DNA of 64,000 nucleotides from Symsagittifera roscoffensis (lineage: Eukaryota > Xenacoelomorpha > Acoela > Convolutidae): assembly GCF_963678635.1 (NCBI RefSeq), contig NC_087071.1:20987194-21051193 (forward strand), read 5' to 3'. Under the pieces are notes generated by a model that was not told where the DNA came from, did no database searches, and was given only the letters and a program-made list of their open reading frames with translations. Shown in pieces: positions 1-10,229 of the stretch. Both the position numbers and the translations under genes were made by a program. Each line of letters begins with the position of its first letter. The first letter of the stretch is position 1.

Positions 1-399
1 CTTAATTTCACATATTGCATCAAAGATACTAACCTTCACGGCATCCTCCGCAATTATGATCCCATAACCCAAATGTATATATTTTGTCCCATCACAAAGA
101 CCTTTAACGCAGAAGAATCCAGACCCTTCCTTATCCAACATGAATTTATCCAACCTATAGAAATCCCAATATTAGAATTCATCCACAACACTAAATACAA
201 TCACAAATTATATAACCTCATTCAAAACACACCTTATGAGTTTGCAGTTGGCACTGAAGAACTAAAAACTATTAAAGCACTTCAATTGCTTTGGCCACTG
301 CTTCAAACTAAAAACATCATTCGCATACTAGCAAAATTACTAACAAACTCCGACATAATACACGACATCTTCCCCCACGGTTTTTTCCCCGACGACTAA
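1..399 (+). CDS. 3' end of an unrecognised open frame
   Basis: The frame is open from the first base of the window to a TAA at 397-399 (132 codons), so the true start lies to the left; the first internal Met is at 73. The product is rich in Ile, Asn, Leu and Phe, ends in PHGFFPDD, and shows no membrane segment, zinc motif or catalytic signature that I recognise. A consensus splice donor (CAG|GTAAGT) begins three bases after the stop, which suits a transcribed unit whose last coding exon is followed by a 3'-UTR intron. The + strand here and for the next 1.8 kb is A+C rich, like the coding strand of the BEL element further on, so this may be the 3' part of a retroelement gene. I assign no function. 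Confidence 0.35.
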   Translation, partial: LNFTYCIKDTNLHGILRNYDPITQMYIFCPITKTFNAEESRPFLIQHEFIQPIEIPILEFIHNTKYNHKLYNLIQNTPYEFAVGTEELKTIKALQLLWPLLQTKNIIRILAKLLTNSDIIHDIFPHGFFPDD

Positions 400-402
400 C
401 AG

Positions 403-480
403 GTAAGTATAATTTATACATATTTTGCATAAATAAATTTGAAATAAATACTAACCATTCTTTACTCATGTTTCATTTAG
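403..480 (+). other. Predicted 78-nt spliceosomal intron
   Basis: It opens with GTAAGT after CAG and closes with TTTCATTTAG. A perfect TACTAAC branch-site match lies at 449-455, about 25 bases before the acceptor AG, followed by a T-rich tract. All four intron signals are therefore in place. It starts just after the stop codon of the preceding frame, so it would be a 3'-UTR intron unless the frame is read differently. Confidence 0.5.
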
Positions 481-2122
481 ATCTTTAGTCTTCATACCAG
501 GATCATCTGAAGAAACAAAAAAGCAAAATAAAAAATAAACTTGTTAAAATTCTTCACTTCACTAAAATTTTCCACAAGATAAACTGATAAAATTTATACC
601 AAATGTAGTAAATTGATTTATAAACTGTTTCCTCAAAAGCAATAAATTTCATAAAAAATGAAAATTTGTAAATTAATTTTTCCCCAAAACAAGCAGTAAA
701 ATTAAAATTCTATGTAGTAAATTGATAAAATGAAAATGCAGTACTAATCTTTTGATATTTTCATTCACTCGCACAAGAATTCTATCCAAACTCGCACAGC
801 TCGCCCAAGAAGAATTGTTTAAATAATGAATTTCAGTTTCAAGCTTTCACACTCAACAACTCTAACAAGCAATAACAAGTTTCAAACTTTCCTTTAACCC
901 GGTTGGAAAGGAATTATATACTAAACAAAACTAACCAACGCAGCTTACTAAACACCACAAATCATAGAATAATAGCATGACTAAGAAAAGAAAACCAACG
1001 GTACCCAAACCGGATTAACCCAGTTTAAAACTGGATAATTTATTCTTTTGAAGACTTTTATAAAGTCTAAGAAAGAAATAATAAAACACAAAAAAGTCGA
1101 AAGACAAACCCATACCAAAAACAATTTGATTTTTGAAAAAAGGACACAACCAACGAAACATAAGAAAAAAAACCACCATAAAGCCAACATAAAATGTTAT
1201 CACATAACAGGACCTCTCACAGAAACCGCACGAAATCATACTCCCACTCCTGGCCTAACCCACCAAAGAGGACGTCCTGAGCATGCTCTATAGCCGGCCT
1301 AACCCACCGCTCTACATCCACGCTTTGTGACCACACTTCTATTTTTAATAAGAGGTACTCAAGGGTGAGTAACTCTTCAAAATAACCGAACTAAAACAAA
1401 ATTCTTTTGTGAAAACAACTAACCAAAATCATAATTAAAAACTGAACTAATACAAATTTTATAAAATGTAAACTATACCTTGCAGTATATAGATCAGCAC
1501 ACAAAAACAAAGACGAACATCCAAAGACAAAATGACCCCACTACACTTAAAAAAGAATGGCCAACCACAAACCGATATGCCGTCCACAATCACAAGCTCA
1601 AAGGATTTAGAGTAAGACTTGACTTCGCAGAAAAGGACTTCATTGAACTAGACCAATGACCACCTCGATGTTCAAGTATACGTACAGATCCGAGTTACAA
1701 GGCATTCCCTCCACGCACAATCTCCACGCCATTCCCAGACGAGGTCGAACACAAAAGAAGTTCTCTACATAAAACAGAAAAACCCGTCATAGCAAACCAT
1801 TCTGAAATCAGATTGATTTCATTGGGAAATACCATCGTTATCATAAGAAGACACAACGATTGATGCCCCTCACTCCAGCGTCCTGGAACTTCTCTAACAA
1901 AGAGAAAACGGAAAAGAAATATGATGTTCGCCAAATACCAACGTCCATCATCCATCCTTCGAATTGCAGAAGAACTATTCTAAAAAACTCTGTAAAACCC
2001 GGATGGGTGGAACCTGATCTAAACTATATTTTATGATTGGATAAATTAGATATTTTACCACTGTAAAGTATTTAATATTAACCAATCATGATCCATCTAA
2101 CTAACAACCCTTTTATTTGTAA
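481..2122 (+). other. A+C-rich region without a clear gene
   Basis: No convincing coding frame is visible; the short open frames here have low-complexity products. The + strand is strikingly poor in G, especially 850-2000, resembling the sense strand of LTR elements. A 13-bp direct repeat GGCCTAACCCACC occurs at 1252-1264 and 1296-1308. The stretch could be the 3' region and LTR of an element that begins left of the window, but I cannot delimit it. Confidence 0.3.
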
Positions 2123-2150
2123 GTGCTGAAATTACTTGTAATTTCAGCAC
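2123..2150. repeat. Perfect 28-bp palindrome (13-bp stem)
   Basis: GTGCTGAAATTAC is followed by TT and then its exact reverse complement GTAATTTCAGCAC. A transcript would fold into a 13-bp hairpin. An AATAAA-type signal lies about 60 bases downstream (near 2212), so the stem may sit in a 3' UTR or LTR. Confidence 0.6.
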
Positions 2151-3596
2151 CAGAGAGATTTGAATTTAACTTAGAAATTAGTTGCCTCTCTAAGAGAACT
2201 TCAGCAGCCGCAATAAACCAGTATACCCTAGATCTATTGAGCCTAGCAGAGACTAGTTAAACACCCTGAGACTAGATAGTATAAGAGTAAGATTAGGATC
2301 GGTATTAGACTAAGAAGTTGCACGAATCTATCCGGCCGAAAATAAGATAGCGTGACGAGCAGACGGTGTACCCTATCTGAAATTACTCTATGAGTTAACC
2401 ACATCGGTTCTAACTCACATGGCTCCATCAATTTAGTAAGTACTCGACTGTTAAGCATGGACAGAGAAGAGAGGACGTGGATGTGCAAACGTCTAAGCTT
2501 TTAGTTGATTTCACTGAGGAAGATGAAGGATAAATTTTGAAATTTTCTGATTCAATTGAACCTTTTTTTGTATGTTTTTGGTTTGTTTTGGATTTTTTTT
2601 ACTTATGTTTTTTTTTGTTGTAAAATTTTTTATAGTTCTTAGAGCAAAGTTTTCTATCTGTTTAAAATTGTCCGACCTATCATTCAAGCTTTTGCAACAC
2701 TTTCTTGATATGCCACACTTTCAGAATCACTTTATTTCAAGTCGCACTCTAACTCAAAAATTCAACTGTTTTGTCATCTGCTCAATAAGTGGTTATATTC
2801 TGATTTTTTTCTTGTCTGAAATTTGTTCCTAATGCCTACAAATTGATGCCAGATATACTCATCCCCAGGTAGATACAACCTTGAAAAAATCTTGTCGCGT
2901 CATCGTTTGTTCAAACTGTTTTTTTTTACCAGAGCCTTAACTGAATTCTTAACGAGACTTTTCTTTGAACTTATTTAGTAAACAAAAACAACGATTCAAG
3001 GTTGAGCTTATTTCACATTTTTGAATTGAATCAAGAGTAGAATCAACCATTCGACTTATTCAGGCGGTAAAAACACGTTCAATTGATGAGTTAGTTTTTG
3101 GTCTGTTTTAAAAACTTTCCGTTAAGAAAAAGATGAGCTGTTGTACAGATGAGTTAAGAAAACGAATGTAAATTAATTGAGTTCTTTTCAAAAATCAAAT
3201 GAGGTGCTTCAGAAAAAGAGCAGAAAAAATTACAAGCCAATGTTTTAAGTGAAAAAAAAAGTTGATGCTTGATATTTGAAGGGACTCAAAGTTTTGGACT
3301 TTTCTCTTCTTCTACTATAATCCAGACCTCTGCTTCTTTCGTCTGATTGTAATTTTTTTTGTATGCAATCACTTCCAATTTAGAAAGAAAAAACAATTTG
3401 ATCTATAATTGATCTATGATAATGATTGGCCTGTAAAATTATAATGGACCGAAAATCCCGAGAAACCAAAAATCTTTTTTGTCTATGAACACAGTCGGGA
3501 AAGCAAAACAGCTCCCAATATCCAAAACTTCCATAAAATTAATATTCGCTTATTGAAAAAGAAAATTGCCCAGAATAGTTTACAGAGACTTGCTGG
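2151..3596. other. AT-rich spacer with a diverged dispersed repeat
   Basis: No gene is visible. The segment from about 3360 to 3596 (GCAATCACTTCCA..., ...GGACCGAAAATCCCGAGAAA..., ...CAAAACAGCTCCCAATAT...) is a diverged match, in the same order and orientation, to about 12070-12265 to the right of the BEL element. This makes it a dispersed repeat family present on both sides. Confidence 0.4.
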
Positions 3597-3609
3597 AAAG
3601 GCTGCTTGA
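3597..3609 (+). repeat. LINE target-site duplication, left copy
   Basis: AAAGGCTGCTTGA, repeated exactly at 4129-4141. It brackets the truncated LINE. Confidence 0.85.
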
Positions 3610-4102
3610 GAGGTACGAGAGGTACGAGAGGTACATCACTGCACTCCTCGAAACATCCGATTCAGAAGAAGACGACGACACGCACGTTACCGAAGAGGAC
3701 TACAGAGGGCTCCTCAAAAAAGTGCACACAAATGAGGTCAAAGACGCCCTAGACAACCGGGACAACAACAAAGTGCTCGACGAACCAGCCCCCAAACTGA
3801 GCAAGGATGAATTACGACTACCGAGAGGTACCAGACGGACCCTTGCCCAGTTGCGGAGCGGTTACTCCCCATTCCTACAAAGCTACCTACACAGACTAGA
3901 TGAATCAACCCCAGAAACATGCCCACAGTGCAACTCAGAAACCCACACAACGGGTCACCTATTCAGGTGCAGCGCAAACCCGACTACAATCACCCCCCAC
4001 GCACTCTGGGAAAACCCGATCGAAGCAGCTGCTTTCCTGCAACTCGATACAGAAGAAGCCACAAATGAGGGACAAGAGGAGGGCCAAACTACGGGCACCT
4101 AG
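3610..4102 (+). pseudogene. C-terminal tail of LINE ORF2 (zinc knuckle)
   Basis: The frame is open to a TAG at 4100-4102. Residues include a LPRGTRRTLAQLRSGYSP block and then a zinc knuckle CPQCNSETHTTGHLFRC (C-x2-C, H, C), followed by LWENPIEAAAFL. This order is typical of the extreme C-terminus of non-LTR ORF2 proteins, after the reverse-transcriptase and RNase H regions. The reading frame also runs upstream through the target duplication to a TTG at 3566, but that part is flanking DNA. With no endonuclease or reverse-transcriptase domain, the copy cannot move by itself. No stop or frameshift lies inside the retained part, so the insertion is probably young. Confidence 0.8.
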
Positions 4103-4128
4103 GCAACAACAACAACAACAACAACAAC
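3610..4128 (+). mobile_element. 5'-truncated non-LTR retrotransposon (LINE) with (CAA)n tail
   Basis: The insertion is bounded by perfect 13-bp target duplications and ends in a run of CAA triplets (4104-4128), the signature of target-primed reverse transcription with a simple-repeat tail. It keeps only the last ~490 bp of the element's reverse-transcriptase ORF. The 5' junction carries three tandem copies of the 9-mer GAGAGGTAC (3608-3634), which straddle the end of the target duplication. The GC content is clearly higher than in the surrounding DNA, consistent with a fairly recent arrival. The clade cannot be fixed from this fragment; a Jockey/R1/CR1-like group is most plausible from the C-terminal zinc knuckle. 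Confidence 0.85.
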
Positions 4129-4141
4129 AAAGGCTGCTTGA
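4129..4141 (+). repeat. LINE target-site duplication, right copy
   Basis: AAAGGCTGCTTGA, identical to 3597-3609, directly follows the last CAA unit. Confidence 0.85.
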
Positions 4142-4502
4142 CTCAAATTAATATTTGTTTTGATTAACTACCTGTCTTTGGCTCAGTTTTTGTTTGTTTG
4201 CTTAATGAAGATTTTCGTGAACGATCGTGCAGAAAAGCCGTTAGGGCTGCCGTAGCGATTAGCTATACTCGTTTGGTATTTTGCTATGAAAAAATAGCCG
4301 TTTGCTGCAAAAATAGCCGTTTGAAGACTCAAGAACTCAAAATGCCTGATCAAATTTTGGTGGAGTCAAGCCTGTTTTTATATGAGAATTTTTATGGATG
4401 GTTGATGACTTTTGATTGATGAATCAACGTTGATGAGTCAAATCAAGATCTGAATCAACCATTAATGTTTCAGTCAACATTTCAGCATGTTCTTTGTTTA
4501 TG

Positions 4503-4507
4503 GTATG
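4503..4507 (+). repeat. BEL target-site duplication, left copy
   Basis: GTATG immediately precedes the left LTR and recurs at 11812-11816 directly after the right LTR. Five bases is within the usual range for BEL/Pao integrases. Confidence 0.7.
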
Positions 4508-4656
4508 TTTTCATGACATGAATTATCTCACATGAATTAAAGAAAAATGCGGTAAAATCTTTTATTAATAGCATGATTTGTTCCGAACTAATGAGTAATA
4601 AATTTTGAATTCAACAAAGTGACTTTCAAGATATGTTCATCAAATTGTCTTGAATA
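4508..4656 (+). repeat. 5' LTR of BEL-like element (149 bp)
   Basis: It matches 11663-11811 over its full length with about four substitutions and no indel that changes its length. It ends TGAATA; the start is TTTTCA here and TATTCA in the right LTR, so the ancestral ends TATTCA...TGAATA are inverted repeats. These are not the usual TG...CA ends, and the length is very short for a BEL LTR. Confidence 0.75.
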
Positions 4657-4658
4657 TT

Positions 4659-4666
4659 TGGCGACC
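4659..4666 (+). promoter_or_regulatory. Candidate primer-binding site
   Basis: TGGCGACC, two bases after the LTR end. It begins TGG (complement of tRNA CCA) and could pair with a tRNA ending GGTCGCCA. The match to a tRNA-like sequence cannot extend far because A/T runs follow, so the site is short or decayed. Confidence 0.45.
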
Positions 4667-4732
4667 AAAATTTTTTTCTCGAAGTCTCGGAATTTACCCG
4701 CTCAAGGGAAATTCAGCCCCCCGTGGCAACTA

Positions 4733-5093
4733 GCCTTCATCCAAAAGGCCTCGCCTGACTCATCAAGCAGGTCTCGCATCAACATCTGTTCCTACATACG
4801 GACCCACATCTCGACCAACATCTGTTCATACATACGGACCCACATCTGGACCTACATCTGGACCTACATACGGACCCACATCTGGATCCACATCTGGACA
4901 AACATCTGTTCCTACATACGGACCCACATCTGGACCTACATCTGGACCTACATACGGACCCACACCTGGATCTGGATCAACGGCATCAACAACAGGTCCT
5001 GACCAAGGTCCTACATCACAACTCAGGCTAGATCCATTTCGAAAACATTTTTTTACTTCAAAAGACATTTTTGTGCTTAAATTTAAAAATTCA
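4733..5093 (+). CDS. Mucin-like Thr/Ser/Gly/Pro frame in the BEL leader
   Basis: After a TAG near 4729 this frame is open to about 5093. Its core reads as repeats of TSGP, TYGP and TSVP, then a tail rich in Gly, Ser, Thr and Asp. It arises from a 12-bp (four-codon) DNA repeat, so each frame gives a periodic peptide; this one is the most protein-like because of its Pro/Thr/Ser/Gly make-up. There is no Met at its start. It may be an exon captured from a host extracellular protein, an ancestral 5' ORF of the element, or merely a translated minisatellite. I cannot choose between these. Confidence 0.25.
4785..4980 (+). repeat. 12-bp minisatellite (ACATCTGGACCT-like)
   Basis: About 15 imperfect copies of a 12-base unit, mainly ACATCTGGACCT and ACATACGGACCC, in tandem within the untranslated leader of the retrotransposon. 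The unit length is a multiple of three, so copy-number change keeps any reading frame. Confidence 0.85.
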
Positions 5094-5626
5094 TGATCTT
5101 GCTACAAAAATTTCAACCCCATAGTCGATTTTGAAAGCTTTATTCAAGTTCGTGCTATAGCAAAACCCACATTGTGCTAAAATTTAAAACAATTGCGCTA
5201 AACTTTTGTGCTGTTTTTTTAAAGAAATCCACAACCTCCAATGTGAAATGTTAGAATTGGTCAATTTAATTTTAATCCTCGGGGTATTAAGGTAGTACCT
5301 AAACACACAAAAAAAACAAGGTTCCCACTTATAAAAAAAAATACTGATAGCCAAAACCCGATAGCCAAAATCTTCTAGCCCAAAACTAGCTGCTGCGAAT
5401 TTTCAAAAGCCCATTTTTTCTGAAACGTTTTCTTTAAACCCATAACTACAAATAGTTTACTAGCCACATCTACAAAACTTTCTACAAAAATTTTGATAGT
5501 CTCAAAATTTTTTACTCATTTGAACTCTTAAAAAAAACCGTAAAAAAAAGAAAGTTTCACCGCTTAGTCCTTAACCATAATTAAAAAGCTCATAACTGCG
5601 TGAGTTGTAGCTCACTTTGTTTAATT

Positions 5627-5654
5627 AACCACCGGGATAACCCTGTGGCTGGTT
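5627..5654 (+). other. Hairpin in the BEL leader
   Basis: CCAC-C-GGG-ATAA-CCC-T-GTGG, flanked by AACC and GGTT, can form a stable short stem. It lies 150 bases before the gag start, where packaging or dimerisation signals would be expected. Function is inference. Confidence 0.35.
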
Positions 5655-5802
5655 GACTTTAACAAAAAATTAAACTTAACTTATAGTAAAAACCTTGAGA
5701 AAGCTCAAAAAAGCTTCATTACCGGAACTACTCTGCGATCGCTGCCATCCGAGCTCGTTAACTTTTAATACATCTTTTCTACTCTTTGTACTACTTTCTT
5801 GA

Positions 5803-7690
5803 ATGGCTCCAACGAAGCCAACCTTACAACAGCTACTCAATCAATGGAGACGCCGCTACAGTACTTTCGAGGAGCTTGAGGAAGAAGTAACCAGGCAAAT
5901 AGCCAACTCAAGCGAAATCGAGTACGTTAAACTCAGTTTTGAGGAGATAACCACTTGTTTTGACCTGCTTGATACGCTCGCAGACGACTTAGCCGCTTTT
6001 TCTACTCAGGAAGCACAAGACTGCCTCAACACTGCTTCAACGCTACGAAAACGAAAGTGCGACCTACTAATCAATGTTAGAAAATACGAAAAGGCCTCAA
6101 CAAACGATGGTTCAGTTTCCACAAGGTCAAACAGCCCACTTAGAGTGCAAGGCACATCTGCAACAGCCAGTGTACCAGTAAGAAGCTCAAATACTACTAA
6201 AAGCTTGGCCAACAACTTCATCAGTACTACGGCTGCCGACTTCTCAACTTACACATCCACCTACGGCTTGAGTACATTCGACTTAGACGCTCCCCAACGC
6301 TACAGTTTCCCACCTCTACCGGGAACCAACAGAGCTATGGATCAGACAATCAACGGTGTCATCACTACTTCTACAACTGATTTCAGATCAATCTCACCGT
6401 CTGCAAACCCATGTACTTTCAACTTTCGAGCTCCTCTACGATACAACTTCTCGCCTCCACCAGTTTCCAATGAAAATCGCATTTGGAACGACAACTCAAG
6501 ACACGAAGCCCAGATGTCAACTGGCAATAACCGATTTGGTCTGCTAACAACTTCAATTGCAAATAGTCCTGCTACTACATCTGAACAGTTCGTTACCAAC
6601 CACTTCAATGATCATCATAGGACTATCCTACAATCACACGAACAACAACGCAACAGCCTTTTCGATAATGAACAAAGACACGTCACCAACCACACTACCA
6701 GTCATCCGACCACTGCCATCAACTACAGTTTGAAAGGATTCAAATTGCCAGATATAAAACTACAAAAGTTTGACGGCAACCCACTGGAGTGGAACAACTG
6801 ATTCGAACTCTTCCAGACTGCGATTGGCAACAACCCACGCCTAAGCCCGGTTGAAAAAATAACTTACTTGCAGTCATTATGCACTGATAATGCTAAATCT
6901 TTAATAGAGAGCTACGGAACCAGTTCTTCTCAGTATGAACAGGCAATACTTGAATTAGTGCGTAGATACGGTAACCCAAAATATGTGGTGTCAGCGTTCA
7001 TCAGGGAACTTGAAAAGTTTGACAAATTGATACTAAGCGAACCACAGGGCTTCAAAAGATACGCTGCTTTCCTACGGAAATTAATCCACAACTTCGAACT
7101 CAACGGCTACACCGCTGATCTAAATTCTAGTAACCTGACTCGACTTGCTCGATCAAAACTCCCAGTAACTCTACTAATGAAGTGGGAAGAACACTGCGTG
7201 CTGCACGATCTCGATTATGCTACACTCAAAGACTTGACGCAGTACCTCAATAACTACTCGCGAGCATGCGAGAACCTGGACATAGACCCGTCGACTCCAA
7301 ACCAAGCGGGACGAAATCGCCAACCTATGAAGCAACAACAACCCGACAGCCGACCCAACCAATTTACTTCTATGTCCAGGCAAAACTACGACAAATCTTC
7401 AGGCATATCAGCAAGACCAACAACTTTAACATGTCCAATAGATAACCAAGTTCACTACGTTGGAAAATGTCCGGACTTTTTGAAACTTCCCGTAGATCAA
7501 CGGGCAGAGCTGGTGAAGCAACATAAGCTGTGCTTCAACTGCTTAGGCCAACACAGATTTAGTGAATGCACATCGTCTAAGCGATGTTCCATCAACAACT
7601 GCGGAGGGAAACACCATTCAACTCTACACATCGACAAAAAACCGTTTCAAACGCACAACCAAAAATCAAACAACATGCAGCTTGGCACTA
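5803..7690 (+). pseudogene. gag: gag region with CCHC knuckle
   Basis: Codons 1-~630. The N-terminal third is Ser/Thr/Asn rich and probably disordered. Around codons 320-480 lies a DUF1759-like capsid region beginning LPDIKLQKFDGNPLEWNN, interrupted by the TGA. A zinc-binding part follows: an upstream CPID...KCPDF segment, the knuckle CFNCLGQHRFSEC (codons 577-589) and a trailing CSINNCGGKHHSTLH. This layout is the usual one for BEL/Pao gag, where the knuckles bind genomic RNA. The truncated product of 332 residues made without readthrough would lack both the capsid core and the knuckle. Confidence 0.85.
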
Positions 7691-7749
7691 CAGTAACCAA
7701 GCCCTCGGAACAAGCTGAGGATCAAATCCAAAATATGAACAACATCAGA

Positions 7750-8163
7750 AATCAGTTACAATTTATGCCGGTAACACTGTTTAACAATGGCATCAAACTA
7801 GATTGCTACGCCATACTCGACAACTGCAGCAGCTGCTCATATATCCTCAGCAAAACAGCTGAAACACTTCAGTGCAAACCAAGCCAACAACTACAGTTTA
7901 GCGTACGAGGTGCTTTCAGTAACGACAAAGTGTCTTCCTCGCTGGTCCGGCTTAGTATCGGACCACATAACGCTACAAAACCTACTTTCACCCTACAATC
8001 AGTCTATTCAGTTGAAGCTCTGAGTTTTGACGCTATCGACGCAAACAACCTTAACAAAACGTGCTCACTCTACAATCACCTTCGACATGTCAACTTTCCT
8101 GAACTAGGAGACAACACAGTTCAAATTTTCCTTGGCGTAGATGCTTTCTGGAATATTGCGTAG
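7750..8163 (+). pseudogene. A17-type aspartic protease region
   Basis: This is the DUF1758/peptidase A17 position between the gag knuckle and reverse transcriptase. The putative active-site segment reads YAILDNCSSCSYIL, with Asp at codon 673. The usual D-S/T-G triad is D-N-C here, a variant that could mean a diverged active site. The segment ends at the TAG at 8161-8163, after which the same frame continues RDIRKGPTGTPYAVKN and LLGWTITGPL, the conserved linker after the protease. The function, polyprotein processing, is inferred from family position. Confidence 0.7.
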
Positions 8164-9560
8164 CGCGATATCAGAAAAGGTCCTACAGGCACCCCCTACG
8201 CTGTAAAAAACCTACTAGGTTGGACGATCACTGGCCCACTCAACCAGAAATCTAATAGTTCCCGATCAAATACACACTCAACTAACTTCATTGACTTAAA
8301 TGATCAAGAAGACGCTAATCTCACTGAATTAGTGGAAAATTTCTGGAAAGTAGAAGGATCAGGCATCCAGGAAGATAACAAAGCTACATACTCTGATAAA
8401 AGCAAACGACAACTAAGATTTATGGAAAAAAGTATTGAGCACGATGGAGATCGCTACAAAATAAATCTACTCTGGAAAAACGAAATAAAATTGCCAAACA
8501 ATTATCCGGTAGCTAAAGGTCAACTGCTATCGCTACAAAAACGGCTCAGAAAAGACCCTGAAACCATGCAACTCTATGAGAAATCGCTTAGTACCGACCT
8601 GGAAAATAACTATGTCAAGCCCGTTACTTTCCAATACCCCCAACCTGAATTACTTTGGTACCTCCCACATCACCCTGTAACTAATCCAAACAAGCCCGGA
8701 AAGGTACGCAGAGTGGCCAACGCTGCCTCAACCTACAAGGGCGTCTCGCTGAACTCTTGCCTCGAAACTGGACCTGACCTCCTGAACAACATGTTTGGAC
8801 TTCTACTACGACTCCGGGAAAAACCTGTGGCTGTATCGGCGGATATTGAAGGTATGTTTATGCAAATAGGTATTAAAGATGAAGGTCAAAATGCGCTTCG
8901 CTTCCTTTGGCCTACTAAAAATGGTATCAAACAATACCAATACACGCGACTTATCTTTGGTGCAAAATGCTCACCATCCATTGCCATCTTTGCGCTTCAT
9001 CAAACAGCTGCCGATTACTGCGTAACCAAACCCATTATTGCTCAACTGCTTCACAAAAGTTTTTACATGGACGACTTTGTTCACTCGTTCAACACGACAC
9101 ACGAGGCTAGAGACTCTACTACGCAACTAAAATCCTCCCTAAGACAGGGGGGATTCAACCTAACTAAGTTCGTATCTAACACTAATGACGCGATCTACTC
9201 CATTGATGGAGGCGAAGTTTCTACTAATGCTACAGTGCATCGTGTTCTGGGTGTCAAATGGGACACAACTGACGATACGATATTCGTGCAACCAACAACC
9301 AAGCTAAATAATACTACATCATCTACACTCCGAACAGTTCTTTCTACAGTAGCAAGGGTTTTCGACCCCTTAGGCATCCTAGCGCCGTTTGTCATAAAAC
9401 TCAAAATTCTTCTGCAAAACTTGTGGAAGTCTGGTATCTCTTGGGACGAAACCGTGCCCAGTGACTTTGTTCCGATAATTGACAAATGGGTTGACCAATG
9501 CAAACAAGAACCCCCTGTTAGACTGCCGCGCTTACTTGGTCCACAGCTGTCACCTAGTGA
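8164..9560 (+). pseudogene. pol: Reverse transcriptase domain
   Basis: The palm is complete: the first catalytic Asp is in VSADIEGMFMQI (codon 1014) and the paired Asp residues are in FYMDDFVHSF (codons 1088-1091). YMDD is a variant of the YVDD more often seen in BEL/Pao. The fingers motif KVRRVANAAS and the segment TRLIFGAKCSPSIA are also clear. The domain copies the element RNA into DNA. It follows the protease linker with no frame change and leads directly into RNase H. Confidence 0.92.
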
Positions 9561-9990
9561 TATACAGCTGCATGTTTTCTGCGACGCGTCGCAAGACGCA
9601 ATGGCTACGTGCATCTACTTCCGAACTGCTTGTAGCTCTGGCATACACGCTACTTTCTTGATTGGCAGAACAAAGGTAGCACCACTGAACCAAGAGAGCA
9701 TTCCTAAACTGGAATTACAAGCCGCCCTTATGGGTGCTCGGCTATGCAAGTTCGCTACTGATGAAATGCGGTTAAAGCCCCACTCCACTCACTTTTGGAC
9801 GGATAGCACTACTGTTTTGTCCTGGATCGCTTCACCTGGTAAACTGAAAACTTACTGCGCAAACAGAGTTGGTGAAATACTTACTTTACGCAAAGCCGAA
9901 CAATGGAAACACATCCCTGGTAGACTCAACCCAGCAGACAGTGCTACACGGGGAATTGAACTTAAAGACGTAGCAAAGCTCTGGTTGGAT
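9561..9990 (+). pseudogene. RNase H domain
   Basis: The acidic residues expected of retroelement RNase H are present: Asp1261 in HVFCDASQDA, Glu1304 in KLELQAALMGARL, Asp1334 in FWTDSTTVLSWI and Asp in HIPGRLNPADSATRG. The domain removes the RNA strand of RNA:DNA hybrids. BEL/Pao elements carry it between reverse transcriptase and integrase, as here. Confidence 0.88.
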
Positions 9991-10229
9991 GCACCACAAT
10001 TTCTACTCAACAATGAGCCTATTTGGGGAACCAAGGAAATAATGGAACAAAGTAATGCTACAACGGTTAGCCCCTCAACTATACCCTTAATCGATTCTTC
10101 CAGGTTTTCAGATTGGTTTCGATTAGTTCGGGTCACAGCTCGGGTTATAGTTTTTGTCGATACACTTAAGGGAAACGGTAAACGTTCTACCACTATGAAA
10201 GACCTAGAAAAAGCTAAGCTCCTCCTTTA

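Noticed and set aside
9195-9614. 139-codon minus-strand frame within the BEL reverse transcriptase
   Set aside because: It is antisense to a well-supported domain.
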